From assembly GCA_963603285.1 (NCBI GenBank), contig CAVCMG010000013.1, forward strand, positions 1-64,000: 64,000 bases of DNA, in the 5' to 3' direction. Below are positions 24,576 to 33,862 of the stretch, one piece after another; within the stretch, counting starts at the first letter, position 1, and each line of letters begins with the position of its first letter. The translations under genes were made by a program, and so were the position numbers. This DNA is from UBA11957 sp963603285. GTDB lineage: Bacteria > Bacillota > Clostridia > Lachnospirales > Lachnospiraceae. The notes under the pieces were generated by a model, which searched no databases, had not been told where the DNA came from, and was given only the letters and a program-made list of their open reading frames with translations.

Positions 24576-25759
24576 TCACCCCTTTTATGAAATGTTCCCT
24601 CAACATCAGACCAGTTTTTCTCGGCATATTCCATCAGGGTATTCGCTTCTTCCATCGACATTTCAGGGAAATGCAGGAAAATACTTGAGGATCCGTACTT
24701 CTTTACTAGCCTGTCTGCATTTTTTACCCAGTCCTCAAACTGGCCGGAATAAACTTTTACCCAAATGGACCGGCCGGCTGCTATAGCCTTATCATAGATT
24801 GCGTCCCATTCCTCGTAGGTGCCATCCGGTCCATAATCCCCTGGTACCCATTGAATTGCATTGATTTCCTTGATCTGCAAAACAGAATCAAGATGACGTA
24901 TATTATCTTTCCCGTCCAGATGATACACAACATTATCCAGGCCCTGAGCCTGTTTTCTCAGTCCCTCCAATGCATACTGGCAAAAATGTTCATCTGAGAT
25001 CATGGAGCCAAAATCACATTGGATCTTCGCAGTCTTGCCCGGCCCCCAGATCTGGAATACCATATAGGCACTTCCTCCATCGGCTTCATTTTTTACCATA
25101 TCATAGAAAGTATTATAATAAGTAAAATAGAGATCATTAACCTGTTTTACTCTTTTCTCAATTTCCTCAGGCTCATCTGTCACATCGTAAAGCAGATTAA
25201 ATGTTCCCCGCAGAGAAGCCAGCACATCCAACCCTTCCATCAAATCCGGCACACACACATAAAATTCGTCTTTTGCCAGCTCCAGACATTTTTTTGTAAG
25301 CTCTACATGCTTTCTGAACCATTTATTATTTTCATCAAAAGCAAGCGCAGGATACTCTTCCCAGTCATCTACACACTCCTTAAACCAGATAGTATCCATC
25401 TCAAACCCTATATCTGATCCTAAATATGCCGCCAACGATCCGGGGCCAAAATCTACATGCATGTTTGGAAAGCTCTCTGCCAGAAACTCATGTGTCTGGC
25501 AAAAATGTCTGTATCGTCCGACGATTTTCTCAGGATCCAGATATTTTTCCTCCGGTGTCTTGCATACCAAATGTTCCGGTAAACAGTGATGCCGCCCTTG
25601 ACTTCTGCAGACATCTGCCTCATCCCAGTGTTTCTGGGCAGTCTCTTCTATCTCAGGCTTTCTGGCGATAACACACATCACTGGTCTCCCTGTATTTTTC
25701 TGATGCCAGTAATTTGTCCACTTTTCCTTGGTTTCTTCCCAGTTTTTTTTGTATTGCAT
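24572..25759 (-). CDS. URO-D-like TIM-barrel protein
   Basis: This 395-residue protein resembles the uroporphyrinogen decarboxylase / cobalamin methyltransferase (MtaA/CmuA-like) superfamily, with Asp- and Trp-rich segments and a C-terminal barrel (NVVYHLDGKDNIRHLDSVL near 293, IQWVPGDYGPDG near 321). No haem-synthesis genes or corrinoid protein lie nearby. Homologues in sugar-degradation loci are common, but their reaction is unknown. Start at 25759 has AGGAGG six bases ahead; stop overlaps the next start by four bases. Confidence 0.75.
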   Translation of the reverse strand: MQYKKNWEETKEKWTNYWHQKNTGRPVMCVIARKPEIEETAQKHWDEADVCRSQGRHHCLPEHLVCKTPEEKYLDPEKIVGRYRHFCQTHEFLAESFPNMHVDFGPGSLAAYLGSDIGFEMDTIWFKECVDDWEEYPALAFDENNKWFRKHVELTKKCLELAKDEFYVCVPDLMEGLDVLASLRGTFNLLYDVTDEPEEIEKRVKQVNDLYFTYYNTFYDMVKNEADGGSAYMVFQIWGPGKTAKIQCDFGSMISDEHFCQYALEGLRKQAQGLDNVVYHLDGKDNIRHLDSVLQIKEINAIQWVPGDYGPDGTYEEWDAIYDKAIAAGRSIWVKVYSGQFEDWVKNADRLVKKYGSSSIFLHFPEMSMEEANTLMEYAEKNWSDVEGTFHKRGE

Positions 25760-25824
25760 TTTTTCCTCCTTATCTGGTTTGACCACACAACAATTTACGG
25801 TTAAATGTTAACTTTCCTTTACTC

Positions 25825-26727
25825 TCACTTAAAAAACATTCTTTTAGCATTCTGCCCCATGATCAGCTTTTTGTCTTCTTCCGGCATATGGCACTGGCGG
25901 GTCACAAGATGCAGCAGCTGCTGCATCGTAGCATGGGAAAGCATTCCCGGAAAATCCGTGCCCCACAGAAGCTTTTCCGGTCCAACCTGTTTCCAGGCCT
26001 CTTCCAGTACCTGTACTGCAGATGGATATGGATATTCCTCATCAGAATCAAAATAGGCTGATATACTGGACGTATCCAGATACAGATTTCGGTATTCCTT
26101 AACCCATTGCAAAAGCAGATCATAATTTTTTCTTTTGTTTCCTGTAAAACAGGCATCCGCTCCCATGTGGCAGATAATCCAGGTTATATTCGGAAACATA
26201 TCCAACAGTTTTTTCAGTTCCAACATATCTTCGTTTGTGAACAGATGAAGAAATGCCGGCTGATGATATTGATTTATGCAATCCCATACCGGCAAAAGCT
26301 CCTCTGCTGCCAGTCTTTTGTCCGAAGCACACTGAAACGTACTATATGTTTCAACTTTAAATCCAAAGAGAGGCGTTGTGTCATAAATCTCTGCCAGCTC
26401 CATAGCAGCATTCTTTCCTCTTAAAAGATCCACCAGTGCCACTGCCCGGAAACGATCCGGATACGCATTTACACATTTTATAAAGTAATCGTTATGATAT
26501 CCGTAACAGGGATTAGGCATCAATATGGCCTTTGCAATCCCGCACCAGTCCATATAGGCAAGCAGCATCTCTACCGGACTGTTTGTATGTTCAAAAGACG
26601 GCGGCAACAGCTGTATCAGCTGATTACCTACCCGTACTTTTCCCCAGCTTTCAGATCTGATAGGTGCAGACTGGTTAATCCCTGCAATCTGCGGATATAC
26701 ATGGGCATGTACATCTATAATCTCCAT
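25825..26727 (-). CDS. Amidohydrolase-family TIM-barrel hydrolase (COG2159-like)
   Basis: This 300-residue metal-dependent hydrolase opens with DVHAHVYP (HxH metal site, residues 5-9). The barrel continues through FLHLFTNEDML (near 160), IICHMGADACF (near 184) and WGTDFPGML (near 262), matching the 2-amino-3-carboxymuconate decarboxylase / lactonase group. In this operon it may hydrolyse a lactone or decarboxylate an acid before the dehydratase and aldolase. The assignment to a specific reaction is not supported by sequence alone. GGGGG precedes the start. Confidence 0.83.
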   Translation of the reverse strand: MEIIDVHAHVYPQIAGINQSAPIRSESWGKVRVGNQLIQLLPPSFEHTNSPVEMLLAYMDWCGIAKAILMPNPCYGYHNDYFIKCVNAYPDRFRAVALVDLLRGKNAAMELAEIYDTTPLFGFKVETYSTFQCASDKRLAAEELLPVWDCINQYHQPAFLHLFTNEDMLELKKLLDMFPNITWIICHMGADACFTGNKRKNYDLLLQWVKEYRNLYLDTSSISAYFDSDEEYPYPSAVQVLEEAWKQVGPEKLLWGTDFPGMLSHATMQQLLHLVTRQCHMPEEDKKLIMGQNAKRMFFK

Positions 26728-26809
26728 CGTAGCTAACCCCCTTTTTGTACTGCTGCATACACTTACCTGTCAGAAGAATAGGAACAGGTCATTACTCCCT
26801 GCCTTAAAA

Positions 26810-27640
26810 TCATCCTTTGACCGCACCCGCTGTCTGCCCTCCAACAATATACTTCTGGCATACCAGATACATGATAATAACCGGTAAGCATGTCAGAAGG
26901 ATGTCTGCACTGATAAGGTTCCAGCTCTTTTCATATTGACCGAAAAAGTTATACACGGCAAGCGTCATCGGCCATTTTTCAGAGGAATTCAGGAAATATA
27001 ATGGCATGATAAACTCGTTCCATGTATTTAAGAAGCATAAAACACCTGCTGTCACCATACTGGGTTTCAGCATTGGAATAATTATCTTGAAAAACAGACG
27101 GATCGCTCCACATCCATCAATAACTGCAGCCTCATCAAGTTCAACAGGAATCTTGCTGACAAATCCATAAATCAAAAATACGGTAAATGGCAGCTGGGTA
27201 GCCGCATAAAGAAGAATAATACCGACTGCGGTATTCTGAAGCCGGGTGGCCTGCATAACACTCATCAGGGCCACGTAGTTAATAGGTATGACCATGCCAA
27301 GCACCAGATACATATAGACTGAATTCATTCTCCGGCTTCTGCGTCTGGAGAACACATAGGCAGCCATGCTGCCCAGGATAACCACCAGAATTGTGGCACA
27401 CCCGGCATAAAGGAAGCTGTTCAGAAAACTCTGGATCAGCTTTCCCTTTTCGATAACTGTTGCAAAATTTTCCAATGTCCATTTCACTGGAAGCATCAGA
27501 TTCATAGATGTGGCTTCTTCTGACGGTTTAAATGCGGTTACAACGATCAGTGCCAGCGGAACCAACATAATAACAGAGATCAGCCATGCCAGTACATTTT
27601 TCAGGATGCTTATCCATAATTTTTTCGTTTTGGCATTCAT
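26810..27640 (-). CDS. ABC transporter permease, MalG type
   Basis: This 276-residue permease has six helices and the cytoplasmic EAA loop EAAVIDGCGAIRLFFKIIIPML near residue 187, which docks the ATPase. It pairs with the permease encoded just upstream. Their genes overlap at TAATG. No ATP-binding gene is present in the window, so a shared MsmK-like ATPase encoded elsewhere is likely. Substrate presumably belongs to the neighbouring catabolic genes. Confidence 0.92.
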   Translation of the reverse strand: MNAKTKKLWISILKNVLAWLISVIMLVPLALIVVTAFKPSEEATSMNLMLPVKWTLENFATVIEKGKLIQSFLNSFLYAGCATILVVILGSMAAYVFSRRRSRRMNSVYMYLVLGMVIPINYVALMSVMQATRLQNTAVGIILLYAATQLPFTVFLIYGFVSKIPVELDEAAVIDGCGAIRLFFKIIIPMLKPSMVTAGVLCFLNTWNEFIMPLYFLNSSEKWPMTLAVYNFFGQYEKSWNLISADILLTCLPVIIMYLVCQKYIVGGQTAGAVKG

Positions 27641-28515
27641 TACTCAACCACCTCGTCTTTCGTCAGTATTTTGATCATAAAGAAACCTATGATCACCATG
27701 AATACAAACATAACCGAGCTGATAGTAGTACCTTCCGCATACAGACCCAGAGAGAATTGTTTGAATACAGCCGTCTGCATAACTTCTGTTGTATGACCGG
27801 GACCACCGTTCGTCATAGCATAGATCATATCGAAAACCTTCAGGCCATAGATAACATTCAAAACAATTGTTACCGCAAGCGTCTGGCGCAACATGGGTAA
27901 TGTAATATTTATAAATTTATGTAATCCATTAGCACCATCGATGCTGGCAGCCTCATAGTAGACCTGTGGTATAGCCAGAATTCCCACAATTAACATGGTC
28001 ATGATATATCCTGTGCCTCTCCATATATCTACGAACATAACTGACCGGAATGCAATTTTTGGATCAGTCAGCCATTTCTGAGTCAGACTGTCGAGTCCCA
28101 CAGCCCGCAATCCCTCATTAAGCAGTCCAACCTTAGGATTCATAATAGAAGTGAATACCAGGCCTATGATCAGAATTGATAATACAGAAGGCATGTACAT
28201 AACACCTCTGTGGAAGTTTTTTACTTTGATATTTCGGCTTAATGCTATGGCAAACAAAAGCCCGAATCCTGTCTTTGCCACTGTAGTAACTACAGTAAAG
28301 TGCAATGTATTCACAATATACTTCAGATAATCCGTATCCCCTCCCAGTATTGTCTTAAAATTTCTCCATCCCACAAAATGCAGTTTTTCAGAATAGGCAG
28401 ACCAGTCTGTAAAAGAATAGCCAATACCTATAATGCCTGGCACGACACAGAATACGGTATAAAGCAATAAGGCTCCTATTGCAAAATACCAGGGATAAAT
28501 TTTTGACTTTTGCAT
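27640..28515 (-). CDS. ABC transporter permease, MalF/UgpA type
   Basis: This 291-residue inner-membrane permease begins at 28515 behind AGGAGG. It has six predicted helices and the EAA loop EAASIDGANGLHKFINITLPML near residue 199. It starts the minus-strand operon that continues through MalG-type permease, amidohydrolase, URO-D-like protein, enolase-type enzyme and aldolase. The kinase/regulator pair is divergently transcribed from the 213-base region upstream. Confidence 0.92.
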   Translation of the reverse strand: MQKSKIYPWYFAIGALLLYTVFCVVPGIIGIGYSFTDWSAYSEKLHFVGWRNFKTILGGDTDYLKYIVNTLHFTVVTTVAKTGFGLLFAIALSRNIKVKNFHRGVMYMPSVLSILIIGLVFTSIMNPKVGLLNEGLRAVGLDSLTQKWLTDPKIAFRSVMFVDIWRGTGYIMTMLIVGILAIPQVYYEAASIDGANGLHKFINITLPMLRQTLAVTIVLNVIYGLKVFDMIYAMTNGGPGHTTEVMQTAVFKQFSLGLYAEGTTISSVMFVFMVIIGFFMIKILTKDEVVE

Positions 28516-28728
28516 GGAATCTTCCTCCTTTTTCCATTTTGTCATTAACAACTAACCGTTGCCCTTATCCATATTTTACCCGTATTTTTTATAAATTCAT
28601 ATGACTGTTCTCTACTTGTTTTTGTTTATTTTTAACCACTTTCTTCTCATTCTGTTTATTTCTTTGTGCATATGTGCTATGATATTCATGCAGAAGTACC
28701 AAGCTGCATATTTTTCAAGGAGATTTTT

Positions 28729-30513
28729 ATGTTCAAACGACATCAAAATATACAATCTATTTTATCTTCCAGCTTTCTCATGATCGCAGTGGCAATTCTG
28801 CTTCTTTTAACCGGGCTGTTTTCCTGGATTCAATATAGCGTTTTATATGCTGATGCAAAAGCCGATATACAAAGGACCTGTTCTTCCATTGCAAACGATA
28901 TAGATCTGCAGATCAGCGAGATGGATACTGTTTGTCTGAATGTCATTAATTCAGCACAGCTAAAAAAAACTTTTTCCGAATATCTGCAGGACAGAAACAG
29001 CTCCGGTTATGCCAATGTCCAGCGAATGCATTCCATGGCCAACACACTTACTGCTATGGAAGGAGTGACCGATTCTATCCGCCAGATCAATCTTTACGGC
29101 TACATCAGCGGTGGATACGGCACCGGTAATTATATCGGTCCTCTTTCTGAAAATGGCTCTGACAAGTTCTGGTATGCCGATGTCATCCAGCTGCAGGGAC
29201 GTCGTTCTATCTGTGTTCCTTCTCAGGATCCGACACTCTCTAACAGTTCCGGCACTCATGCGGATCGCTACTATCTGTCCCTTGTCCGCATGTATTATAA
29301 TTCGTTCAACAATCCGTTGGGATTTGTGGAAGTCATGAAATATTATGATATTCTCTTTGACAGTGCCTTTTATCCTAACAGTAACTATGATCTTGATATC
29401 ACAATCACACGGTCAGACGGCACGTTTTTGTTTCCTTTGGACAAATCTGGTCAAAAAGACTCTTCAGAGCTTCCTGCAATTTCTGATGGAAAAAGGATAA
29501 ACCCAGAGACAAAAAAGCATGAATATTTCTGTTCCCAGACAGCAGATTATTCTGGACTAAGAGTCACAGCCTCACTTCCCATGAGAGCGTTCATAACACC
29601 CATTCTGCGTTCTCTCTTTATGATCCTGTTTATCTTTTTGATAGTTTTCTTTCTATGCCTGTTCTTTTCTTCTCTTCTTGCAAGAAGAATCAGTGCCCCT
29701 TTGAAAGAAATCTATCATTATCTTGAAAATATGGATCCCCGGGAACAGTTTCACAAAATCGCTCTGGAGGATACACATATTATTGAAATTGACAAGCTTA
29801 GTCATTCTCTGAATGATGCCTTTCAGGAGCAAAAAGACACTGTTCAGTCTATGCTTTTACTAAAGGAGCAGGAGCTGCAGGCACAAATGCTAGCTCTGCA
29901 GGCACAGATGAATCCACATTTTCTCTACAACTCGCTGAACAACATCGCAGCCATGGCCGAGGCAGGCATGACGTCATCCGTCGTACAAATGTGTCAGGAT
30001 ATAACCTCTATTCTCCGTTATATTTCTTCTGATAAGGATCCTGTCATATCCCTCGAGGAAGAATTGGAGCACTGTAATCTGTATTTAAAATGTATGAAGC
30101 TTCGTTTCGGGGATTCGCTGACATATGAATTTGACATTGATGACAATATGCTGGATCTTGAAATACCCAAACTATGTGTCCAGCTCCTGGCAGAAAACGC
30201 TGCAAAATTCTCTGTCAGGACGCTGCCTCCCTGGCACATTCTTATAAAAGGAAGTCTCACACCTGACAGCTGGTGTATAGAGGTCATGGACAATGGTCCT
30301 GGTTTTTCAGAAGATACCACACGCACTCTGCAGGAAAAAATGGATGAAATCCTGAAAAACGGACTGCTCCCAAGTCTGGAGCTTGATGGTATGGGAGTCC
30401 TGAATATTTTTGTGCGTTTTTATCTGACATATGGTGATAATTTTATTTTTCAATTCGGAAACCGTCCTGACAAAGGAGCTTATGTGCGGATAGGAGGATA
30501 TTTTCATGAATAA
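28729..30513 (+). CDS. YesM-type sensor histidine kinase
   Basis: This 594-residue sensor kinase has a helix near 12-36, an extracellular sensing region to about 285, a second helix near 290-315, a HAMP region, and a His_kinase domain with QMNPHFLYNSLNNI (phospho-acceptor His near 403). The ATPase domain ends in VMDNGPGFSED and GMGVLNIFVRFYL. YesM kinases usually control nearby carbohydrate importers. The start at 28729 follows AAGGAG; the gene overlaps the regulator by eight bases. Confidence 0.93.
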   Translation: MFKRHQNIQSILSSSFLMIAVAILLLLTGLFSWIQYSVLYADAKADIQRTCSSIANDIDLQISEMDTVCLNVINSAQLKKTFSEYLQDRNSSGYANVQRMHSMANTLTAMEGVTDSIRQINLYGYISGGYGTGNYIGPLSENGSDKFWYADVIQLQGRRSICVPSQDPTLSNSSGTHADRYYLSLVRMYYNSFNNPLGFVEVMKYYDILFDSAFYPNSNYDLDITITRSDGTFLFPLDKSGQKDSSELPAISDGKRINPETKKHEYFCSQTADYSGLRVTASLPMRAFITPILRSLFMILFIFLIVFFLCLFFSSLLARRISAPLKEIYHYLENMDPREQFHKIALEDTHIIEIDKLSHSLNDAFQEQKDTVQSMLLLKEQELQAQMLALQAQMNPHFLYNSLNNIAAMAEAGMTSSVVQMCQDITSILRYISSDKDPVISLEEELEHCNLYLKCMKLRFGDSLTYEFDIDDNMLDLEIPKLCVQLLAENAAKFSVRTLPPWHILIKGSLTPDSWCIEVMDNGPGFSEDTTRTLQEKMDEILKNGLLPSLELDGMGVLNIFVRFYLTYGDNFIFQFGNRPDKGAYVRIGGYFHE

Positions 30514-31276
30514 AATACATCATTATAATGTTTTAGTAGTAGAAGACGAGATTCTTGCAGGACAATCTCTGTCCCATCATATTGACAGTCTGAATGTAGG
30601 TTTTAAGGTTGTCCATCTGGCTGCAAATGGAGAAGAAGCACTGGAATATCTGCAATCCTGCAATGTACATCTGGTAATTTCAGATATACGTATGCCATTG
30701 ATGGACGGACTGACCCTGGCAAGGGCAATTCACGAACTATTCCCTCACATAGTTACTGTTCTCCTGACAAGCCATGCCGATTTTTCCTATGCCCGGGAAG
30801 CTATCAAGCTGGGAATTCTGGATTATCTTCTTAAACCTGTTACCACTGAGGATTTAGAAAGCACCCTGATGCATGCCCGTCTGCAATTACAGAAATATTG
30901 TGAATTACAGGAGGAATCTTCACTGGTAGGGCGAAAGGCCGAGGAAATCGTAGATTATACAACGCTTTATATGCGTAACCACTACATGGATGAAATCGAC
31001 ATCAGCTCCTTTGCTGCATCCATGGGATTTACCTCCGCCTATCTGACTAAGATCTTCAGCAAATATAAGGGAACGACTCCCTTAAAATATCTGACAGTAT
31101 TACGGATTCGAGAGGCCCAGAGACTTCTGGCTGATACAGACCTCCCCATCCGGGAAGTAGGCCTGCGCACAGGTTATTCGGACCAATTTCATTTTAGTAA
31201 AACATTCCGGAAAATCACAGGAAGGAATCCTTCTTCCTACCGAAAAGAAATCCTCGAAAAAGGCTGCTGCCCATGA
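30506..31276 (+). CDS. YesN-type response regulator (receiver plus AraC DNA-binding)
   Basis: This 256-residue regulator has a receiver domain (VVEDE near 10-14, phospho-acceptor Asp in SDIRMPLMDGL near 57, Lys in LLKPVT near 112) and a C-terminal AraC helix-turn-helix pair (about 150-250, GYSDQFHFSKTFRKITGRNPSSYR). It presumably activates the adjacent transporter and catabolic genes on the minus strand. AGGAGG lies within the kinase gene's end. Confidence 0.94.
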   Translation: MNKIHHYNVLVVEDEILAGQSLSHHIDSLNVGFKVVHLAANGEEALEYLQSCNVHLVISDIRMPLMDGLTLARAIHELFPHIVTVLLTSHADFSYAREAIKLGILDYLLKPVTTEDLESTLMHARLQLQKYCELQEESSLVGRKAEEIVDYTTLYMRNHYMDEIDISSFAASMGFTSAYLTKIFSKYKGTTPLKYLTVLRIREAQRLLADTDLPIREVGLRTGYSDQFHFSKTFRKITGRNPSSYRKEILEKGCCP

Positions 31277-31306
31277 TATCTTTATCATAGACAGCAGCCT
31301 TTTATT
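31261..31306. terminator. Bidirectional terminator between regulator and solute-binding genes
   Basis: AGGCTGCTG (31261-31269) pairs with CAGCAGCCT (31292-31300), followed by TTTTAT on plus and AAAA-flanked on the other side. The left arm overlaps the regulator's last codons. Confidence 0.8.
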
Positions 31307-31338
31307 TAACTGTTTTTTCTATATTGCCACTACAGACA

Positions 31339-32709
31339 TCAGTTCCAGTTCTCATCACCGGCCGCCTGAGCCTGGGAAGTTCTTCTGGCATCGATCTGCT
31401 GCAGAACCTGCATTGGTGTCATTTCGCCAATAAACATAGATACCATATCAGCACCAATATCCATCCATTGCGGATTCAGATATTTAATAACATCCTGAAA
31501 TACAACACCCTGCTTCTCACATGAAGCCATGAATTTTTTAGTTGTCTCAGAATATCCCGGAGTCTGTCCAACCTCATAAGGCAAGTTTTCGATTTTAGAC
31601 TCATTGTCGATCATATACTGCACGCTTGTAGCAGAGGTAATATACTCAAAATACTGTTTCGCTTCTTCAATATGCTCAGATCCAGAATAGATAAACCGGC
31701 TGGCACCGCAGGGATGTACATTCAGTACATCATTATCCAGAGTTGGGATCAGGAAGAAGTCAAAATCATCCTCTGTATACTTATCAGAAGCAGCTGCGAT
31801 CTCAGATATAGAACCAGCCTTGCCCATGGTCATGGCATATTCACCGCTACCCATATAGCTTGCAAGATCTACATACTCATCGGACAGATAGTTGTCACCG
31901 AAATATCCTTTCTGTGCCATCTCATTTGCCTGTTCCATAACAGTCAGAAACATCTCGGTATCAGCAAATGTTGTCTCGTTGTTATTAAGCTTTTCAACAA
32001 TATCCGGATCTATGTCGCTGAACTTGCCTCCAATTTCACAGAACCACATAACCTGATGCCATCCATCCTTGGCCGGCTCATAGAAAGGAGTAATACCTGC
32101 CTCCAGCAATTTGTCACATACCGCCTCAAACTCGGCAAAGGTGGTCGGTACCTGAAGATTATTTTCTTCAAAGATTTTTTTGTTATATACCATGTAGAAA
32201 TCCGTAGAAGTATCAAAGAACGTTGCTCCATATACCTTTCCGTTTACAGATGTCTGCTCCTTTGCAAATTCATCATAATATTCAACCCAGGGCTGATCTG
32301 ACAGATCAACACCATTCTTTTCAATATTATACTGCGAAACCAGATCATAAGATCCAGACTGGCCGCCAAAGATATCCGGTCCCTCACCGCTGTTTAATTT
32401 TGTCATCAGCAGATTAAAATACTGATCAGCCGGAACAATCTGAAAATCAATCTTGATTCCCGTTTCTTCCTCAAACTTCTTTGCCAGTTCTATCTCAGCA
32501 TCGTAAATCCAGTCCTGACTTGCCATGAATGACAGTGTTACGCCAGAGCTTTTCTTTGTTTCTTCTCCCGAAGACGCTTCCGGAGAGCTTGTATCAGATA
32601 CTGTTGATGCTGTCGTCGCAGAAGAACCTCCTGTTGATCCGCATCCGGACATTACCGCTGATGCCGCCATAAGACCACACATAGTCAAAGCAAAAAATCT
32701 TTTCCTCAT
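31339..32709 (-). CDS. Extracellular solute-binding lipoprotein (ABC, family 1)
   Basis: This 456-residue lipoprotein should capture the substrate for the two nearby permeases. A signal peptide ends in a lipobox (VMSGC, cysteine near 24) followed by a Ser/Thr linker. The mature part starts VTLSFMASQDWIYDAEIELAKKFEEETGIKIDF and shows the two-lobed family-1 pattern (GPDIFGGQSG near 106). The start at 32709 has AGGAGG ahead; the frame to 32865 is an unconserved leader. It is transcribed separately from the permeases, on the far side of the sensor genes. Confidence 0.92.
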   Translation of the reverse strand: MRKRFFALTMCGLMAASAVMSGCGSTGGSSATTASTVSDTSSPEASSGEETKKSSGVTLSFMASQDWIYDAEIELAKKFEEETGIKIDFQIVPADQYFNLLMTKLNSGEGPDIFGGQSGSYDLVSQYNIEKNGVDLSDQPWVEYYDEFAKEQTSVNGKVYGATFFDTSTDFYMVYNKKIFEENNLQVPTTFAEFEAVCDKLLEAGITPFYEPAKDGWHQVMWFCEIGGKFSDIDPDIVEKLNNNETTFADTEMFLTVMEQANEMAQKGYFGDNYLSDEYVDLASYMGSGEYAMTMGKAGSISEIAAASDKYTEDDFDFFLIPTLDNDVLNVHPCGASRFIYSGSEHIEEAKQYFEYITSATSVQYMIDNESKIENLPYEVGQTPGYSETTKKFMASCEKQGVVFQDVIKYLNPQWMDIGADMVSMFIGEMTPMQVLQQIDARRTSQAQAAGDENWN

Positions 32710-32884
32710 CGTTTTTCCTCCTTTTGTCACACGCACATAATATTCATAAAAATCAGTTATTTTCTGTATTTTATGGATAATTATGCCATGCCATTTACTG
32801 TATGGTTTTATTTTATCAGCATTTTCACCAACACTCCATGTATATTCTCTCCATTTTTTTGTCATTATTTAACTGATATCTTTC

Positions 32885-33793
32885 TTAAATCCTTTCCAGC
32901 TCCTCCTGCCACAGCTTCAGAAAATGGCGGGCGGCTTCTCCGGGTTCGTGCTGTTTGCGTCTGACCCAGCCGATCGTGACTACGGTATTGGACTGTGCCA
33001 CAGGGATGATATGCACACCGTATCTTTTAGCCATGGCGTGATTTTCCACGGAGGAAAAGGTATACATGTCGGTCGTACGCAGCAGATATCTGGTCAGCTC
33101 GCTACTGTTGATATAGCAGCGAGGAAGATTATCCATGCGGATATCTTTTTCTCTTACTTCGCCGGTGATGTAGGAGTATAAGTCATCCTGATAACGGATG
33201 TGGCGGTACTTCTGCAGCTCTTTGAAGGTGACTTCTTTCTTATGATAGAGCGGGCTGTTTTCGCCTACGGCAACGGACAGGGTGTGAGTGGCCTGCGGGA
33301 TGAACAGAAGCTCCATCTGTTCACACTGTTTGAGGATGGTCTTTTCCTGCCTTGTGTTGTACTGGACGATGGCGATCTCGGAAAAGCCATTTTCGACGTT
33401 TTTCAGGGCTTGCTGGGTACGGCAGACTTCAAAATCGATGCGCATATCTTTATATTCCGGCTCTTTCAGCATCCGGCCTATGGCTTCGGGCGGGCACAGG
33501 TCCGGGAACGCAGAGATGCACAGTCGTTCTTCTTTTTTCCGCTGGCTTAAGGATTCGATCTGAGCCAGCTGTTTCATCAGGACTTCGCAGTGCTGATAAA
33601 GCTCTTCGCCGTCCTGGGTGATCTCGATGCCGCGGTTGCTGCGGTTCATCAGGGTCATGTGGAGATCCTGTTCGAGGTTTTTCATGGCCAGGGACAGGGC
33701 GGGCTGGGTCACGTAGAGCTCGGCGGCGGCCTTGTTCAGGCTGCGCTTTTCATACACTTTCATAAAATATTGTAACGATTGTACAGATACCAT
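32885..33793 (-). CDS. LysR family transcriptional regulator
   Basis: This 302-residue regulator has the LysR helix-turn-helix at residues 4-63 (LNKAAAELYVTQPALSLAMKNLEQDL) and a PBP-like effector domain from about 90. It lies in line with, and downstream of, the 2-hydroxyacyl-CoA dehydratase genes, so it may sense a fermentation intermediate. AGGAGT precedes the start. A weak terminator-like stem separates it from the activase gene. Confidence 0.92.
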   Translation of the reverse strand: MVSVQSLQYFMKVYEKRSLNKAAAELYVTQPALSLAMKNLEQDLHMTLMNRSNRGIEITQDGEELYQHCEVLMKQLAQIESLSQRKKEERLCISAFPDLCPPEAIGRMLKEPEYKDMRIDFEVCRTQQALKNVENGFSEIAIVQYNTRQEKTILKQCEQMELLFIPQATHTLSVAVGENSPLYHKKEVTFKELQKYRHIRYQDDLYSYITGEVREKDIRMDNLPRCYINSSELTRYLLRTTDMYTFSSVENHAMAKRYGVHIIPVAQSNTVVTIGWVRRKQHEPGEAARHFLKLWQEELERI

Positions 33794-33831
33794 TGTTTAC
33801 TCCTGGGGGAAAGAATTTCGGTTATATTGCG

Positions 33832-33857
33832 AAATGACCGGTGGTGGCCGGTCATTT
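33832..33857. terminator. Hairpin after the activase gene
   Basis: Ten-base arms (33832-33841 and 33848-33857) pair perfectly with a six-base loop. The T-run on the minus strand is short, so termination may be partial and could allow readthrough into the LysR gene. Confidence 0.6.
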
Positions 33858-33862
33858 TACAT

